Shown piece after piece: positions 12,601-26,500 of a stretch of 64,000 nt of DNA. Source of the stretch: Siphonodentalium dalli. Lineage: Eukaryota > Mollusca > Scaphopoda > Gadilida > Siphonodentaliidae. Each line of letters begins with the position of its first letter. Positions within the stretch are counted from its first letter, which is position 1. Position numbers and translations under genes: made by a program. Location of the stretch: NCBI GenBank assembly GCA_032622095.1, contig CP136061.1, positions 194,250,369 through 194,314,368 on the forward strand, given 5' to 3'. The notes under the pieces are model-generated. The model had not been told where the DNA came from and ran no database searches. It saw only the letters and a list, made by a program, of their open reading frames with translations.

Positions 12601-14473
12601 CTTTTAAGTACCATTACATGGCAAGTACATGCATATATTTAAAGAGTAAAAACACATACCTTCCAGTGGAACTTGCAGTACACTTTCTCTCCCTTTGCAT
12701 TAACCATTTTAAATGTGTGGCTGCCATAACCGTTCATGTGTCTGAAACCATCAGGCGTTCCTCTGTCTGAAAACAGGAAGCTGACTTGATGGGTCGTCTC
12801 TGGTCGCAGGGTAATGAAATCCCAAAACATGTCAGGATCCTGTCAAAAAAATGAGCAAACTTCTCAGGAAAGGAAGCACATGTATACAATATATAAAATT
12901 TTGAGATTCACCTTCACCTTTGTTGCCATTCATCGGAAAGCTCTCGGCGAGAGCTTTCTGATGAATGGCAACAAGCCATATTTCCAACTAAATCCTGAAA
13001 AGTTACCCATAATTATGCTGTGGTTAAGGAGTCGATTACTTAGGGCATTACTGTACATGTGGTTTACGAGGTTTGTTTTTGGTTAGCCCATTGTTCGGTC
13101 ATGCCTGGTCAAAGAGAAAAAAAAATGTTAGCCCAAATTGTTTAGCCAAGTCCCCCTATAGAGAACTTCAACAACACTTTTGAATAAGAATAGCATAAAA
13201 TTGCTCTTGGTTGAATTTTTGTGGTCAGCATATTCTCCAAGCTACTCATTCAAAGAGTACTCTACAATACCAACAATATACTACTGAGCACTTTTTAGAA
13301 TTATGTTCAATGTTTAAAGGTACTCAATATTTGATGGTCCCATATCTTCAGATTCCAACAACAACAACATTTTTTTAAATGCCCTTTCAATTATCAGAAT
13401 CGATTAATTGCCCAAAAATAATGCTAACCAGTCAACTATAGTATAAAAATGTCCAAAACGTGTTATTTATCAACATTTTGTTCAACGAAATAATGGCCGG
13501 ATTGTCAATATATCTAATGCCAAAGCCACTTGATTTTAGAGTTATCCATCTTCATCCGCAATTTGGTCCGAAACCATCCGTTTGATGACTTTTTACCAGG
13601 CCACCAATAACTACACATATGGAGAAATAATATTTTTTTACCCAAAATATGTATCTCCTATAATAAATATCTTGGACACTGAAACTAATGGTTATATATT
13701 CTTGCTTGCAAGAAATGTAGAAGTCGTAAAAAAAAAATCGGTACGCAATACCTCGAGTACGCGCACTTGTCAAATGCCAATTTAATGGCGATATATTCTT
13801 TGGACCAATCATACGAGTCCTTTCACTATAACAGCGATGGAAAGACAAGACCTCATTCATTTTAATTTCTTCCTCCTGTGTGTTTGATGCGTTTGGACCG
13901 AGTGCGCGGGGCGGGAATGTTGATCCCAACTGGGAGGGCCCTCTATGTTCAGTGTCCAAGATATTTATTATAGGAGATACATAGTTTGGGTAAAAAAATA
14001 TTATATCTCCTTCAAATATATCTTGGACACTGAAACTAATGGTTATAATTAGAATTCTTGAAGAGGAGGAGGCCACGAGGCAGATAATCCGACTATGTCC
14101 ATGAACCCACCTGCTGAAGCAGAAAAGACCTGCATCCTGTACCAAAAAGATTTCTTGGTAGACATGTGCCAAAACTAGATCATTGTGTCCCATATGTAAT
14201 AGTTCAGATAAACTCAAAAACAACTGAGCCGCCTAAAAGGAAACACCACGTACTTCATGTGTCCTACTAGTAATGATCACAGGGTGAAGGTGTCCAGGAT
14301 AAACATTGGTCATAGGCAAGGGGGATAACTCATTCATTCATGTACTTAATAGGATAAAGGAACCTACCCACCCCCTCCTTAGAGGATGAAGCAGCACTAG
14401 CACGACATCCAGAGGATGCTGACTGGCCCACAATACATGCAAAGGTGCACCGAGGGGAAAACACGGTTATTAC

Positions 14474-14516
<43 letters not shown>

Positions 14517-17500
14517 CCGCCAGAAAAGCTGAATCAATACTCAGAATGGATCTCACAAAATGAGGTAATACTCAGTGCGGTATGACCGACTTGACAGTAT
14601 TTTGAGCCGACCGAGAGACCCAGGGGAGATATGAGAAACCGTAGGGCCCAGACCAATAGGGGGACCAGGGATACACCAGGAAAACATGACTGAGTTGAGC
14701 ACTGGAAATCATGACCCTGGAAAGAAAACAAAAACATACGCATAAGGGAGGGGACCAAGATGGAAAGATTGCCTGCCTCTGGTACACCAAGCCAAGGAAC
14801 TGGAAATTGAAGTGTACGGGCAACCAAGGAGAGGAACTAATACCGCGAATGGAACACTGTCTGATCATACGGCCAATATGAGATGCAATGAACCGGCCTG
14901 CATGGTTTCAAAAGAAATGTGGAACTTAGTTTAAAATCGTTCGTCAGGTGGTGGTATAGGGAACCCATACCGTAGGTTAGCAGAAAGTTACAAAAACTGT
15001 GATAACCCGCCAACTGGTATGCTCAAGCACCGATGGGCATGCGGCAATAATTGTGAAATGTCGCAAAGGTGAGAATCGGTAATCGCTAAATCAGATAACA
15101 TAGAATTGGAAAATATTCTTGGTTCAAAGTCTGTGAGCACTATGACAAAGACGATAACAAAATGGACTACGTACATGACGCCTAGACACCAATGAAATGC
15201 CGATACGCTATATGATGAAATCCTATGGTGTTAGGTGGTCACTGAAAGATACATCCCAAATCTAGAAGTAAAATTGAAAATGAGCGTAGCTAGTTCAGAC
15301 GATAGTGTCTATGGAGCTGAACGGTCGACATTCATGATATGTTCGGCGAAGTGGGTAGAGCACCAATTTCCCTGTGAGATATAGCACCCGCATACTAACT
15401 TATCAGGTTCACACACACGATCAAGTCCATAATACGTCTAGGTTTGTCTCATAAAAGCGGCCTAATTGTTGAATAAAAATCTAACAGATTAGAAGGCCCA
15501 AAACTATAAAGACAGGTCTCAACAACACCTGGAATACCCCGACGGGATAAGAACAGAGGTGAGAATGGAGGCGAAAGAAACTGATTCAGGAGCAGTTCCT
15601 GAATGCGGCACATAGCCAGAGCAATGCGATATGGCGGAAAGCAGACTGACCGAGGAAACCTCAGAGTACAAAGAACGAAGGTAATATTGTACAAAACACC
15701 CAGTCGAATGAATGCCACTTGTCGGCGACTAGGAACAATGAGGTAGCCAAGGCAAGAAAGGGTTCGGAAAAACCGCTATGTGCCGTGACAGCATGAACCT
15801 GGATGGACTGAGACAGAACCAGCGGTAGATGCTGCAGAACCTCCATCGTTGCTCGTCGCTGCGAAGGTTGTGGGAGCCGCGACTACAAATAGAGGAGGCA
15901 TGACCACCAACAGATTCCGAGCCTGCAGCGCAGGCTGTACCGAGTTGACAAAGGAAAATTCATTGTTGCCCATCTCGGAGAAGGTTGTGGAAGCCGCGAC
16001 TACAAATAGAGGAGGCATGACCACCAACAGATTTCGATCCTGCAGCGCAGGCTGTACCGAGTGGACAGAGGAAAATTCATTGTTTCCTGTCTCTGCGAAG
16101 GTTGTGGAAGCCGCGACTACAAATAGAGGAGGCATGACCACCAACAGACTCCGAGCCTGCAGCGCAGACTGTACCGAGTTGGCCGAGGAAAATCCATTGT
16201 TGACCGTCTCTGCGAAGAAGATTGTGGAAGCCGCGACTACAAATAAAGGAGGCATGACCACTAACAGACCCTGAGCCTGCTGTGCAGGCTGTATCGAATT
16301 GGCAGAGGAAAATCGTCACACGTTGGTTTTTGTGGGCCCCATGCAGTCCTTCGGTTGTGGAAGACAGGGGTACTTCTCTGCGGATGGCTCAGAAGGCCAC
16401 GACCAATAAGGAGGAGGCATGTCCCACAACCGACTCCAGCGGAGGCTCCATGTGAATGGAGGAAACAAGAGAATGGCGCTGTTTGTTCTTCCTTTTTCTG
16501 TGCTGTTAGTATCGTGCTGGTAATGCATGCAAAATTGTGCGCAATTGTTATCCTAAGACCGAAGGACTGACCCATCCGAAATGACCCTCGGGGAAGGCAC
16601 TCTCGGGTGGGCATGGCGAACTCGGACACGCATCAAACGCTGCCAAATCCAGGAGATGTTGCGACAGCACGTCCTCGTCTCTGAACAGCACCGTCCGTCC
16701 CGGAGATGGGGGGGAAAGGGGCAAGTATCCCGACCAGGTCACCTGGTTTGATGAGGCAAGAAATTCCGGAGCCTCGGAAAGAAAACTAAGTCTAAGTTCT
16801 GGCCTAGGAGCCCAAAAGAGGCCAGAAACTGTACAAAGCAAGGCCACACTGGTGGAGGAAAGAACACAGGTGAATAATAGGGATACATACCCACCCCAAA
16901 ACCGGGAGGGACGGATGCCGGAAAAGACGTTGACGAATGGAGGACAGGTCAGGACCTGGGCGGTCAAATCCCCTGGAGTGGAAGCAGTGGCAGTTGACAC
17001 ATTGAACTGCGTAGACAGGCAATGTGCCGAGGGCACCGGGGCTTGCCAGCTAAACGGACCACTGATGTGGTAGCTGTAGCAAGTGGCCGGCTGGTGCAGC
17101 GATGGTGCGAACCCGGCGGAACCGGAGGCAGGACCAAGGGCAGCTGCACTTGGGTACCATCGCTGCCCTTCTCTGCGGGGGCTATGGACGCCGCGACCCT
17201 GAGGGAGGAGGCATGTCCACCAACCAACTCCAGCGGAGTCTCCAAGTTAATGGAGGATGCAAGAGAAGGTGCCACGTCAGCAAAGGTGCCACGATCATTG
17301 AACTTGATAATCGAAAGTCAATACTAGATTAGAATCGATGAAGCGTATCGAATAGCAAGGACAGAGGAAGTAGTGCATAATATTCACATGTGCATAATTT
17401 GTATCAGAAACCACCGAGACTGTTCTTCCCATGACAAAAAATATAGTTTCGTTGATTAGAAGGGTGTAATTGCACCGGTAATATAATTGTAAGTTGGGGT

Positions 17501-20500
17501 TATCTCAAATCAAAGGTCATTGTGTGATATACCCAAGTCCACTGACAATTTCACATGCCCATAAATTAACGGAGATGGGAAATGTGCTAAATATATCTTC
17601 ACATATTTTAATATTTATGGTGACCAGGTGGACAAGTGCAAATGGTGAATACCCGTGAATAGAAAATTGCACAGCAATCGTTACTGACTCGTGGGAAGGA
17701 AAGCCGGTAATTAGTAATGAGCACAATGCGTTACCAATATCTTTGCGCGATCAATGATCGTTAACCTGTCCGTTGGATATTAAACTGTAAAACAGGGTAT
17801 CCAAATATGTCCGGTACTTTTCCACATCCGAAATAAAGAACTCAGAGTAATCGCAGCCGAAAATGGTCATCGAATATCGGCCGTATCAACATTTCATCGA
17901 TTATACGCTTAATCGTGGCACCCCTACCTGTCGGAGGGAAATAACATTACGAAGTTTGCATCGGAAAAGCATTGAGCCTTATGTTCAATGTAGAGAGAAG
18001 AGGCAAGCCACACTGTGGCTATTTTATCTAGCGTCCGTGAGGAAAATTATTGTAAAATATTGTAATGTAAAATATTGTAAAGTATTACTTCTAATACATT
18101 TGGATAGGATTTTGTCAGGCACCAAACTCCAAACTGGAGCTTAGTGGAGACGACAACACGATATTGCATCCGGTGCAGTGTTAAAAAATCCCGACGAGAA
18201 CCCGAAAGAGCATCGGTTTATTTTATTGAGTATTGTTTTATACAAACAAAAACTATATTTGTTCGAAGTGATTCTCGTAAATAAAACAAAATTTAAATAT
18301 TTGTTAATGAAAATATCCACCCACGGACAACTGTCATTAATAAGACAGTATTGTAGAATAAAAGATTGTAGAACAATTGTAAAACTAAATTGCGAAAATT
18401 GGAAAACACGTGCGTAGTGCACGAAATTAGGCAACTGCGTGTTGTCGTTCGCAATAGCATAAAGAGAAACGTTCATGAGAAATGAACAGATAAAAAATGC
18501 GACTTATCTTGCGTCTAGAAGAATTTAAAATGAATGAGGTCTTGTCTTTCCATCGCTGTTATAGTGAAAGGACTCGTATGATTGGTCCAAAGAATATATC
18601 GCCATTAATTGGCATTTGACAAGTGCGCGTAGTCGAGGTATTGCGTACCGATTTTTTTTTTACGACTTCTAGATTTCTTGCAAGCAAGAATATATAACCA
18701 TTAGTTTCAGTGTCCAAGATATATTTGAAGGAGATATAACAAATTTCAATAATCGATATCTGATCACTCTCAGCTTTGATGGGTGGGTTTCTTGACACAG
18801 ATAAAATATTGTTTACCCCCGAAGCCAAAGATATAGTAATTTGATAGCGTTAATTCAGGTTATGCATCTTTAAATGTTAAATAATAATTGATGATGTCCA
18901 TGCTTAACCCTTTACCCAACAGAACGGCCCTGTGCCAATGCATTCTCTTATATATGCGAGTCGACCATAGGTCGCCTCGCATATATAAGAGAATGCATTG
19001 GCTTAACACATATTAAAAATGATATAATTGTCAAACAATGTAGAAAAATATTATAAAAATTGTTAAAAAATGTAAGAAAAAATTCTAAAATTGTTAAAGA
19101 ATGTAAGAAACAATGGTAAAAAGTGTTAAAAAAAGACTTTTTTTAGGCCAATGCATTCTCTTATATATGCGAGGCGACCTATGGTCGACTCGCATAAATA
19201 AGAGAATGCATTGGCATAGGGCATAACTGTAACCATCACAATGTGGTCAATGAACCGGTTCCAATGATATCCATATTTGTATGGTGTTATTGAGACAGAC
19301 CGAAGATATTTTAGGCTGTTGAAGCTTTATTTGGCGTTTTTGGCCGGTTTGTTGGGTAAAGGGTTAACATGTAGTGCACTGGTGAGAATGTTTGGCCAAC
19401 TTGTTCAGGGTAGCATCACTAAATTCACCCTCTGAGGACCTCAGTCTGCAAATATACAGCACCATATTTTGAGGCCTGAAGGTAACAAATAACTCTTTCA
19501 TGACGGGAACTGCGCTGGTGCAGCATTAGATACACAGTGAATTCTCTTATATATGCGAGTCTCCCATAGGGAGCCTCACATATATAAGAGAATGCACTGG
19601 CTTACTAGGTCAAGGTAAATATTGTTTGGCCAATGTAATCTCTTATATATGCGAGGCTTCCTATGGCAGAAACTAGCATATAATTGTATGTAAGAGAATG
19701 CATTGGCACAGGGTTTTAGCAAAATCTCAGGAAGCTCCGGTCATGAAAGGGATAATAGTGGAACTACTAACCTTCATGTGGGTGGCTGGATTTCTCTTTT
19801 GTGTGTGAATAAAACTTGGAAACTGAAATTAATATAGAATGTAGAATTCAATGAATTCAGGATTAGTTCTTTAACAATAAATGACTTAGAAACTGCTGGA
19901 TATATCTTTACAAGTGGAGTCAGAACTAACTGTTTTAGATACTTGCAAATTTGCTATATTGTGGACTACCATTTGTCAGTGAAGTGCTATAGTGGCCTAC
20001 CTATTGACCATTTATTTATTTTGATATCAATTGTTTTTGAAAATGGCCAAATTTTGTTTTACGGGAGACGGAAATCTAATTCAAACACGTTGAATCCATC
20101 AACAGTGCCGATATTAGGTAATGATGCAGTATCACCGATTGGCCAGTCTTGAACACTCAGGTTTCGTACTTTGGAAACATCGTACCATTACAGGCTCATA
20201 GCAAATTATAGCAAAACTTCAATATGTGCACAGGTTATGTCATTTTTCGTTGATTGAAAGATAAAATATATGAATGCATTACCTCATAATTGGGCAGTAC
20301 AAAGAAATTGGATATGTGCCAGCCAGCCGCACTACTCAATGACATGTTAATTACGTAAATGTATAATAAACTCCCGTCTACAGCTTAAAATCACAACAAA
20401 CTGGATTCACATCATAAAGGTTTTAATCCAGCAATAGATAATCAACAGTTATCACCTCACTATAATAAGCAAACACTGACAGTTTTTTGTTATATCTTGG

Positions 20501-23500
20501 CGAAACTAGCGGTGACAATTAACACAGCTGATCATTAGTTGGAGAAGAGGGTGTCGGCATCATAGAATTATTGCAATTGTTTAAGCAAATATATTTTATT
20601 ACAATTACAGAGGAGTGTTAGTCTCATGTTGCACATTTCAGGTAACAAATAAACTTTCAAATTACAAACAATTTTAGTCATTAGCCCAGAAAATGAGGAT
20701 TTAATTTCCCCCCAAAAATTGGGCCAAAGTTTTTTTAATTTGGCTAAAAAAAATGCATTTGGCCAAACTTTTGGCCAAAAGTTTTTCTGACCCAGTGTGA
20801 ACACTGTCTGCATTAAGTCATATTTTATTGACTGTCATTTCTTATCCAAAATCATACAAATTTACTAAATTCCAGATCTCTACTAATGCAAACATCAAAT
20901 ACAACATACCCCTATTCTAACCAATGCCAACCCCCTGTAGTTTATATATTAAACTCACCAGCATAGGGTCTCGGATAAAGAATATTGGTGTATTGTTCCC
21001 AACAAGGTCCCAGTTACCATCTTCTGAATACATTTTAACAGCAAACCCTCGCGGATCCCTGGCAGTATCAGCTGATCCACTCTCGCCACCTGTGGTATGA
21101 CAGTAGTAATGATCAATTCTTAAAGCGGGACACAATCTTCATGTCAAAAATACTAGATTTTGTTCTGTTACATGATAAAAACATCACTCCATTTCCTTAA
21201 TTATAAACAAGTCCACCTGCCCCTGAAATAAGAAGTTCACCGTTAGCCCTTTCATGACTGAAGCTTCCAGAAATGTTTTGAAAGCCCTGTGCCAATGCAT
21301 TCTCTTATATATGCGAGTCTCCTTATATATGCGAGTCTCCCATAGGGAGCCTCACATACGTAAGAGAATATATTGGTCTAACAATATTTACCTTGACTTT
21401 GTAAGCCAGTGCATTCTCTTACATATATATAGGGAGACTTGCATATATAAGAGAATGCACTGGTATAGGATCTTTAATGCTGCACCAACGCAGCTCCCAT
21501 CAAGAAAGGGTTAAAAAGCATTTTGCTTGTTGTCCAATCCACTTTCTAAATCACTATTTATCTATATGTGTATTGTGTTTGTGTCAGATGTTTGATTTTG
21601 AAAATAAATATTGTTTACACCAAAGGGTTAAAAATGATATGGAATCACATTGTAGGCAGTCAATTTAAACCAAGGAAAGGTATATTTTTCCCAGACAGTG
21701 TAATTCATAGAGCACATGTAATAGTGATGTTACATAAAAATGCTTGTGACATGTATTACAGCAGATAGACTCCGCAGTCATATAGTATTTTGGGTGTCAG
21801 ATCAGATATATTAACCCTTCGATGACAGGAGCTGTGCTCGTGCGGCATTAAAGATCCTGACCTACATTGTCGGAATCATTGCCATGCGTGTATCAGCAAT
21901 TGGTTCACCCAGAGTTAATACTTTCATGACGGTCCCCGAGTTATGCTGGTGCAACATTAAAGATCATGTGCCAGTGCATTCTGTTATATATGTGAAGCCC
22001 CTAGCTATAGGGAGCCTTGCATATATAAGAGAATGCATTGGCTTACAAGGTCAAGGTAAATATAGTTAGGCCAATGTATTCTCTATATATGAGAGGCTCC
22101 CTATAAGAGAATGCATTGGCACAGGGTTTTCACAAAATTTCAGGAATCTCCAGTCATGGAAGGGTTAAATGGGCTTATAATGTCATCTGTTTACTAACAT
22201 ACTCGGAAAGTGTGAAATTTGTAAGAGAGCATGAAAATAAAATGACTGAATTGTAAAATTCAAATGATTTACCTAATCATTAAATATGTTGAATTTCAAT
22301 AAAAATGTATTCTTTAATAATTTAAGTATAATAATTACAGTGAATATATTTCATATATATTAAAATTTAGTCCTTACTTTACAAAATACTTATTTGATGA
22401 GTAGTTCCCCGAGAAAATGTTCAGATAATAAGACAACAAATGGCCATTTGTTGAACTTATTATCTGAACATTTCACACCAATTAATGAGAATCATACTCT
22501 TACATTTCAGTTCTTTAGTCTATCGTCTCCTTAATTTTCGTAACATCGTCGCGCTCGGTACTTAAATGTTCTATTATACATTTTGTCAGGAAAATGAGAT
22601 AATGGTACCATTCGATTTGGCGGGGTGTTTTCTGTCCGAAAAACACAAGATACTGAGTATATCATATACCAGATATGAGTGAGAGGCTATGAAAATATGT
22701 TCCATCTCCCGAATTAGTTTTATGTTTTATTGTTCTATCTCCACTGTGGACCAATGAATTGGTTTATTTTGTACCACGTGATCACATACATTTGAGGGTT
22801 ATAATGTTCTATCTCGAACCGACAATGGTAAGCAATGGGAACTAATGAGCATCAATATGCCTGACTGGAAATAGTGCTTTCGTATTCTTATATGTGAAAA
22901 TCTTAATTCTAGCTGAATTATTATGCTAAAATAGCTCAGAAAATAACATAATGTGCGAGTTTTGTACTTTGGAATGATTTAAAAACCTAAAAACCACTTT
23001 TGCGTTCACTAAAAAAGCAAAATTGTTCTGCAAGGTGTTCTATCTCCAAACAAATATCAACAAATTACAAGATGAATACATGTACTGACATTTACAGCAA
23101 GACAATTTAAACATACAGTATTAGTTTTCGTTTCCAATGATAAAATGAAAACATAAGGTGAAAATAAAGCAGACATATACGAAAACCATGTGGTAAAATT
23201 TTCCACAAAACAAAATGGATATAGAACATTATAGCACCGATGCGACGACATTCCTCCAAATGAAAAACAGACAATTGCAGTGTATACATTTATAACTGAA
23301 TGGGAGAATCCATTCATCAAATAAAGGGTTACCATTAGCCCTTTCATGACGGGAGCTGTGCTGGTGCAGTATTAAAGATCATGTGCCAGTGCATTCTCTT
23401 ATATATAGGAGTCTCCCATATGGAGCCTCACATATATAAGAGGAAGCACTGGCTTATAAGGTCAAGTTAAATATTGTTAGGACAATGTATTCTCTTATAT

Positions 23501-26500
23501 ATGCGAGAGTCGCATATATAAGAGAATGCATTGGCACAGGGATTTCGTACAATTTCAGGAAGCTCCAGTCATTGAGGGTTAATGTGCAAATGAGAAGTCG
23601 TTTGCCAAAACTTAGGGCATTACTGATAGTGAATCAGATGTTAGTAGTGTAAAAATGAGTATTTCTATTTCTCCACATCGGGTGATATGAATATTACTTG
23701 TGAGGCTATTTAGTTGAGATAATCTGTGTTGAATGTATAATAAATCAATTTAGCTAACATATTAATACACATCAATATTGCTCTCCAATAGCTTACCAAC
23801 TGTTGAGAATCTCACAGCCAGTGGAGTTTTCTTGCCAACATGTTCAAATGGTTTAGCTTTGCAGTATTTTGAGATGTCGTGTGTGACCTCAAAGTAACCA
23901 AATGCACCTAGAATAAAAACAATATATAGTAATATCACTTATATGTTGCCTGATCAGAAGAACTTGTGTTTTTTTTTGTTTTTTTTTAATCTTATCTCTG
24001 TTAAAATGAATACTAAGTCAAATGAAGTTATCATCCGGAATACAAAATAATTTGGAAATTCTAAGTCAACAAGGGTCATAACTCCTGTAAAAATGAATGG
24101 ACTGAGCCCCAATTTGAACTTGAACTGTTTTCCTTGTGAGTAATCCATACATCAAATTTGAAAACAATCAGATAACTAAAACTAAAGCTATCACACGGAA
24201 ACCAAAATAATGGACAAATTCTAAGTCGCCAATTTAATAGAAATAAAAGGTCAGCCGACCAGAGTGTCCCCCAACAACGTGGCAAGTCGATGCCGCTTTG
24301 TTAAAGAAATTTTTTTAAATGTTGAAATGTTCTAAGTCGAAAGGGTTAATAATTCCGTAAACAAATAATTTTCCCGTCATCTATATACATGTTGCACATC
24401 TCCAATCTGTGAGTAACAATACTCTGAAGTTTCAAATATCTATGATCAAAACTGTAGGAGAAGTTGATTACACCATGAAGGTACCCTCATACAGAAAATG
24501 TTGAAATGTTGAAATTTTCTAAGTCGAAAAGGGTTAATAACTCCATAAAAAAAAAAAAAATCCGTCATCTATATACATGTTGAACGTCTTCAATATATGG
24601 GCAACAATTTTCTGAAGTTTCAAATCTCTGTGATGAAATCTGTAGGAGGAGATGTTTACACCATGAAGGAGGGTGACGACCCCCCTTTTCGTACGCCGGA
24701 TGCGGGGTCTGTTATGGCGTATTCCGGATGCCAGACCACCGTACGCCGGATGACGTCGGGCACATATATCGGATGCCGGATGCTTCCATTGATAATTTTT
24801 CTTGACGTTAAACAGCCATTCTGAACTCCTCGACCTGTGACCTCTGAGGGCCAAGGATGACGGAATCTGACGAGGTTTGCCGAATGGTTAAACAGCAAAA
24901 ACACAACGAAATTACGTCCGCTAACTTCAGACTTCAGAGTGATGGTAAATGGAGGAAAATTGTATCGACCCCCTTGTCCTTAAAGGTACTCAATCCGATA
25001 AAACTCCTCTCAATTACTATTTCAATGGCTTCGGGGGTCAAAACTATTTGTTTCGAGTCGAGGAAGTCACCCATCAAAGCTCAGATTTGTTAGATATCGA
25101 TTTTAGAAATCTATTATTTTTCATTATCGGGAATACTTTCTGGCCCAGAACTCAGTTAAAATTGCGTTATTATTACCACTTGATTTTAGAGTTATCCATC
25201 CTTGTCTGTTTGAATAGATTTTGGTGTACACATCCCGAGCAGATTACGGCAGTTGAAGGCAATTATTAGTACTCATCTCGAGTAAATAAAAAAATTCAAA
25301 AATCAATATCTAATAACTCTGAGCTTTGTTTGATGGGTTCCTCGACTCGAATCAAATATTTTTTACCCCCAAAGCCAAAGAAATAGTAATATAGGACCCT
25401 TTGATCGGATTGTTGTTGTTGGAATCTGTTGAGATGGGGACCCTCTGTTCGGATTGAGTACCTTTAAATGGGGGTGATATCCACTATTAAAACATAACTT
25501 CGCAAAGCGGAATATCCCCTCAATGAGATAGCGACCACAGCTTGCTCTCACCCGATAACTTTAATAGAAATTCCGACTCATTTCCGCTTTTATCATAATA
25601 GTAGACACATTCTGACGTTAGGTGGTTCATTTGAACCATAATTATCAGTCGTAGATGGCGGATAATGTGTGTATCAATAGAAAAATATATGTTTAATTAA
25701 CCATAAAATTGTCCAACCTGCAGAGCGGTTCGCAAAAATACTAGCTAAGTCCAAGTGTGGGTACCCATCATAACTTCAGGTATCAAAGCCGCAGATCGAT
25801 CATGCGATGAAATGTCGCCAAACCAGAGCTGGGATGTCAAAGATGCGAATGATATGCTTCACATTTTGACCGCTTCTGCTTGAAAATATCCCAATTATAA
25901 TTCGGACAGACCGGCACATGGATCATCTTTAGGGTGTGGGTGCATGCGCAAGAGTGAAAGCATGTATGTTTGTTTGTGTTTCATATATGTTCTGATGTCA
26001 TTAATGGTATAGGCTATGATGTGTTAAATCAGTGTAACTCACGAGTTAGCAGGGACGTGGCTGGAGGTCCCTGTTAGGGGTGTTCACCTATAGTTTCTAA
26101 ATGCACCCCTTCCAGTAATTTCTATTTGCACCCCATGTTAGGTTCGAGTTTTCATCGAGTTTACAACGGGTTCTTCCAACATTCGCAAATATAGATATAG
26201 CGAGTATTGCAGCATCATACAATTAATAGCTACGTGGGGTTCATGATCGAGATTCCAACGTTTCAGCCCATAAAACACCTGCATGGTAGCTCGACATCTC
26301 GATGTTATGCATGAAACGGTCATTAAATCGCAATGTCTCATGTACTCGATTTGTTCTTTGTTGTGTACGCATATATTACCTGCACCAACGAAGCGTCATT
26401 TTCCCCTCCCTTAATTTCCATATGATAGAAACACTCGTCAAGCATGCACGGATAAGCATAATACCCTGTATATCCAGGTATATCATGGACATTACGCAAT

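Larger units (their letters stand above)
13629..18738. mobile_element. 5.1-kb inverted-repeat-flanked block K inside family A
   Basis: The two halves of a family A element flank this block. Its outer arms (about 13657-13868 and 18528-18720, inverted) share TATCTTGGACACTGAAACTA, AATGGTTATATATTCTTGCT, GGTACGCAATACCTCGA, TGTCAAATGCCAATT and CGATGGAAAGACAAGACCTC. A further inverted copy of the end lies at 13938-14002, so 13629-14002 is itself a 374-bp palindrome. A 47-bp end at 14001-14047 is matched by 18692-18738. The interior is richer in GC than its surroundings and includes a 41-base C run (14475-14515), a tandem repeat (15858-16275) and long but unrecognised frames. I see no transposase. 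Confidence 0.6.

Noticed and set aside
13552-14223. 223-codon minus-strand open frame
   Set aside because: It runs through the 374-bp palindrome and repeat ends; its peptide repeats TISFSVQDI because the same repeat end is read twice. No protein-family features.
16548-17036. 162-codon minus frame in block K
   Set aside because: Low-complexity Ser/Pro/Leu composition and overlapping open frames on both strands; no motif I recognise, so not called as a gene.
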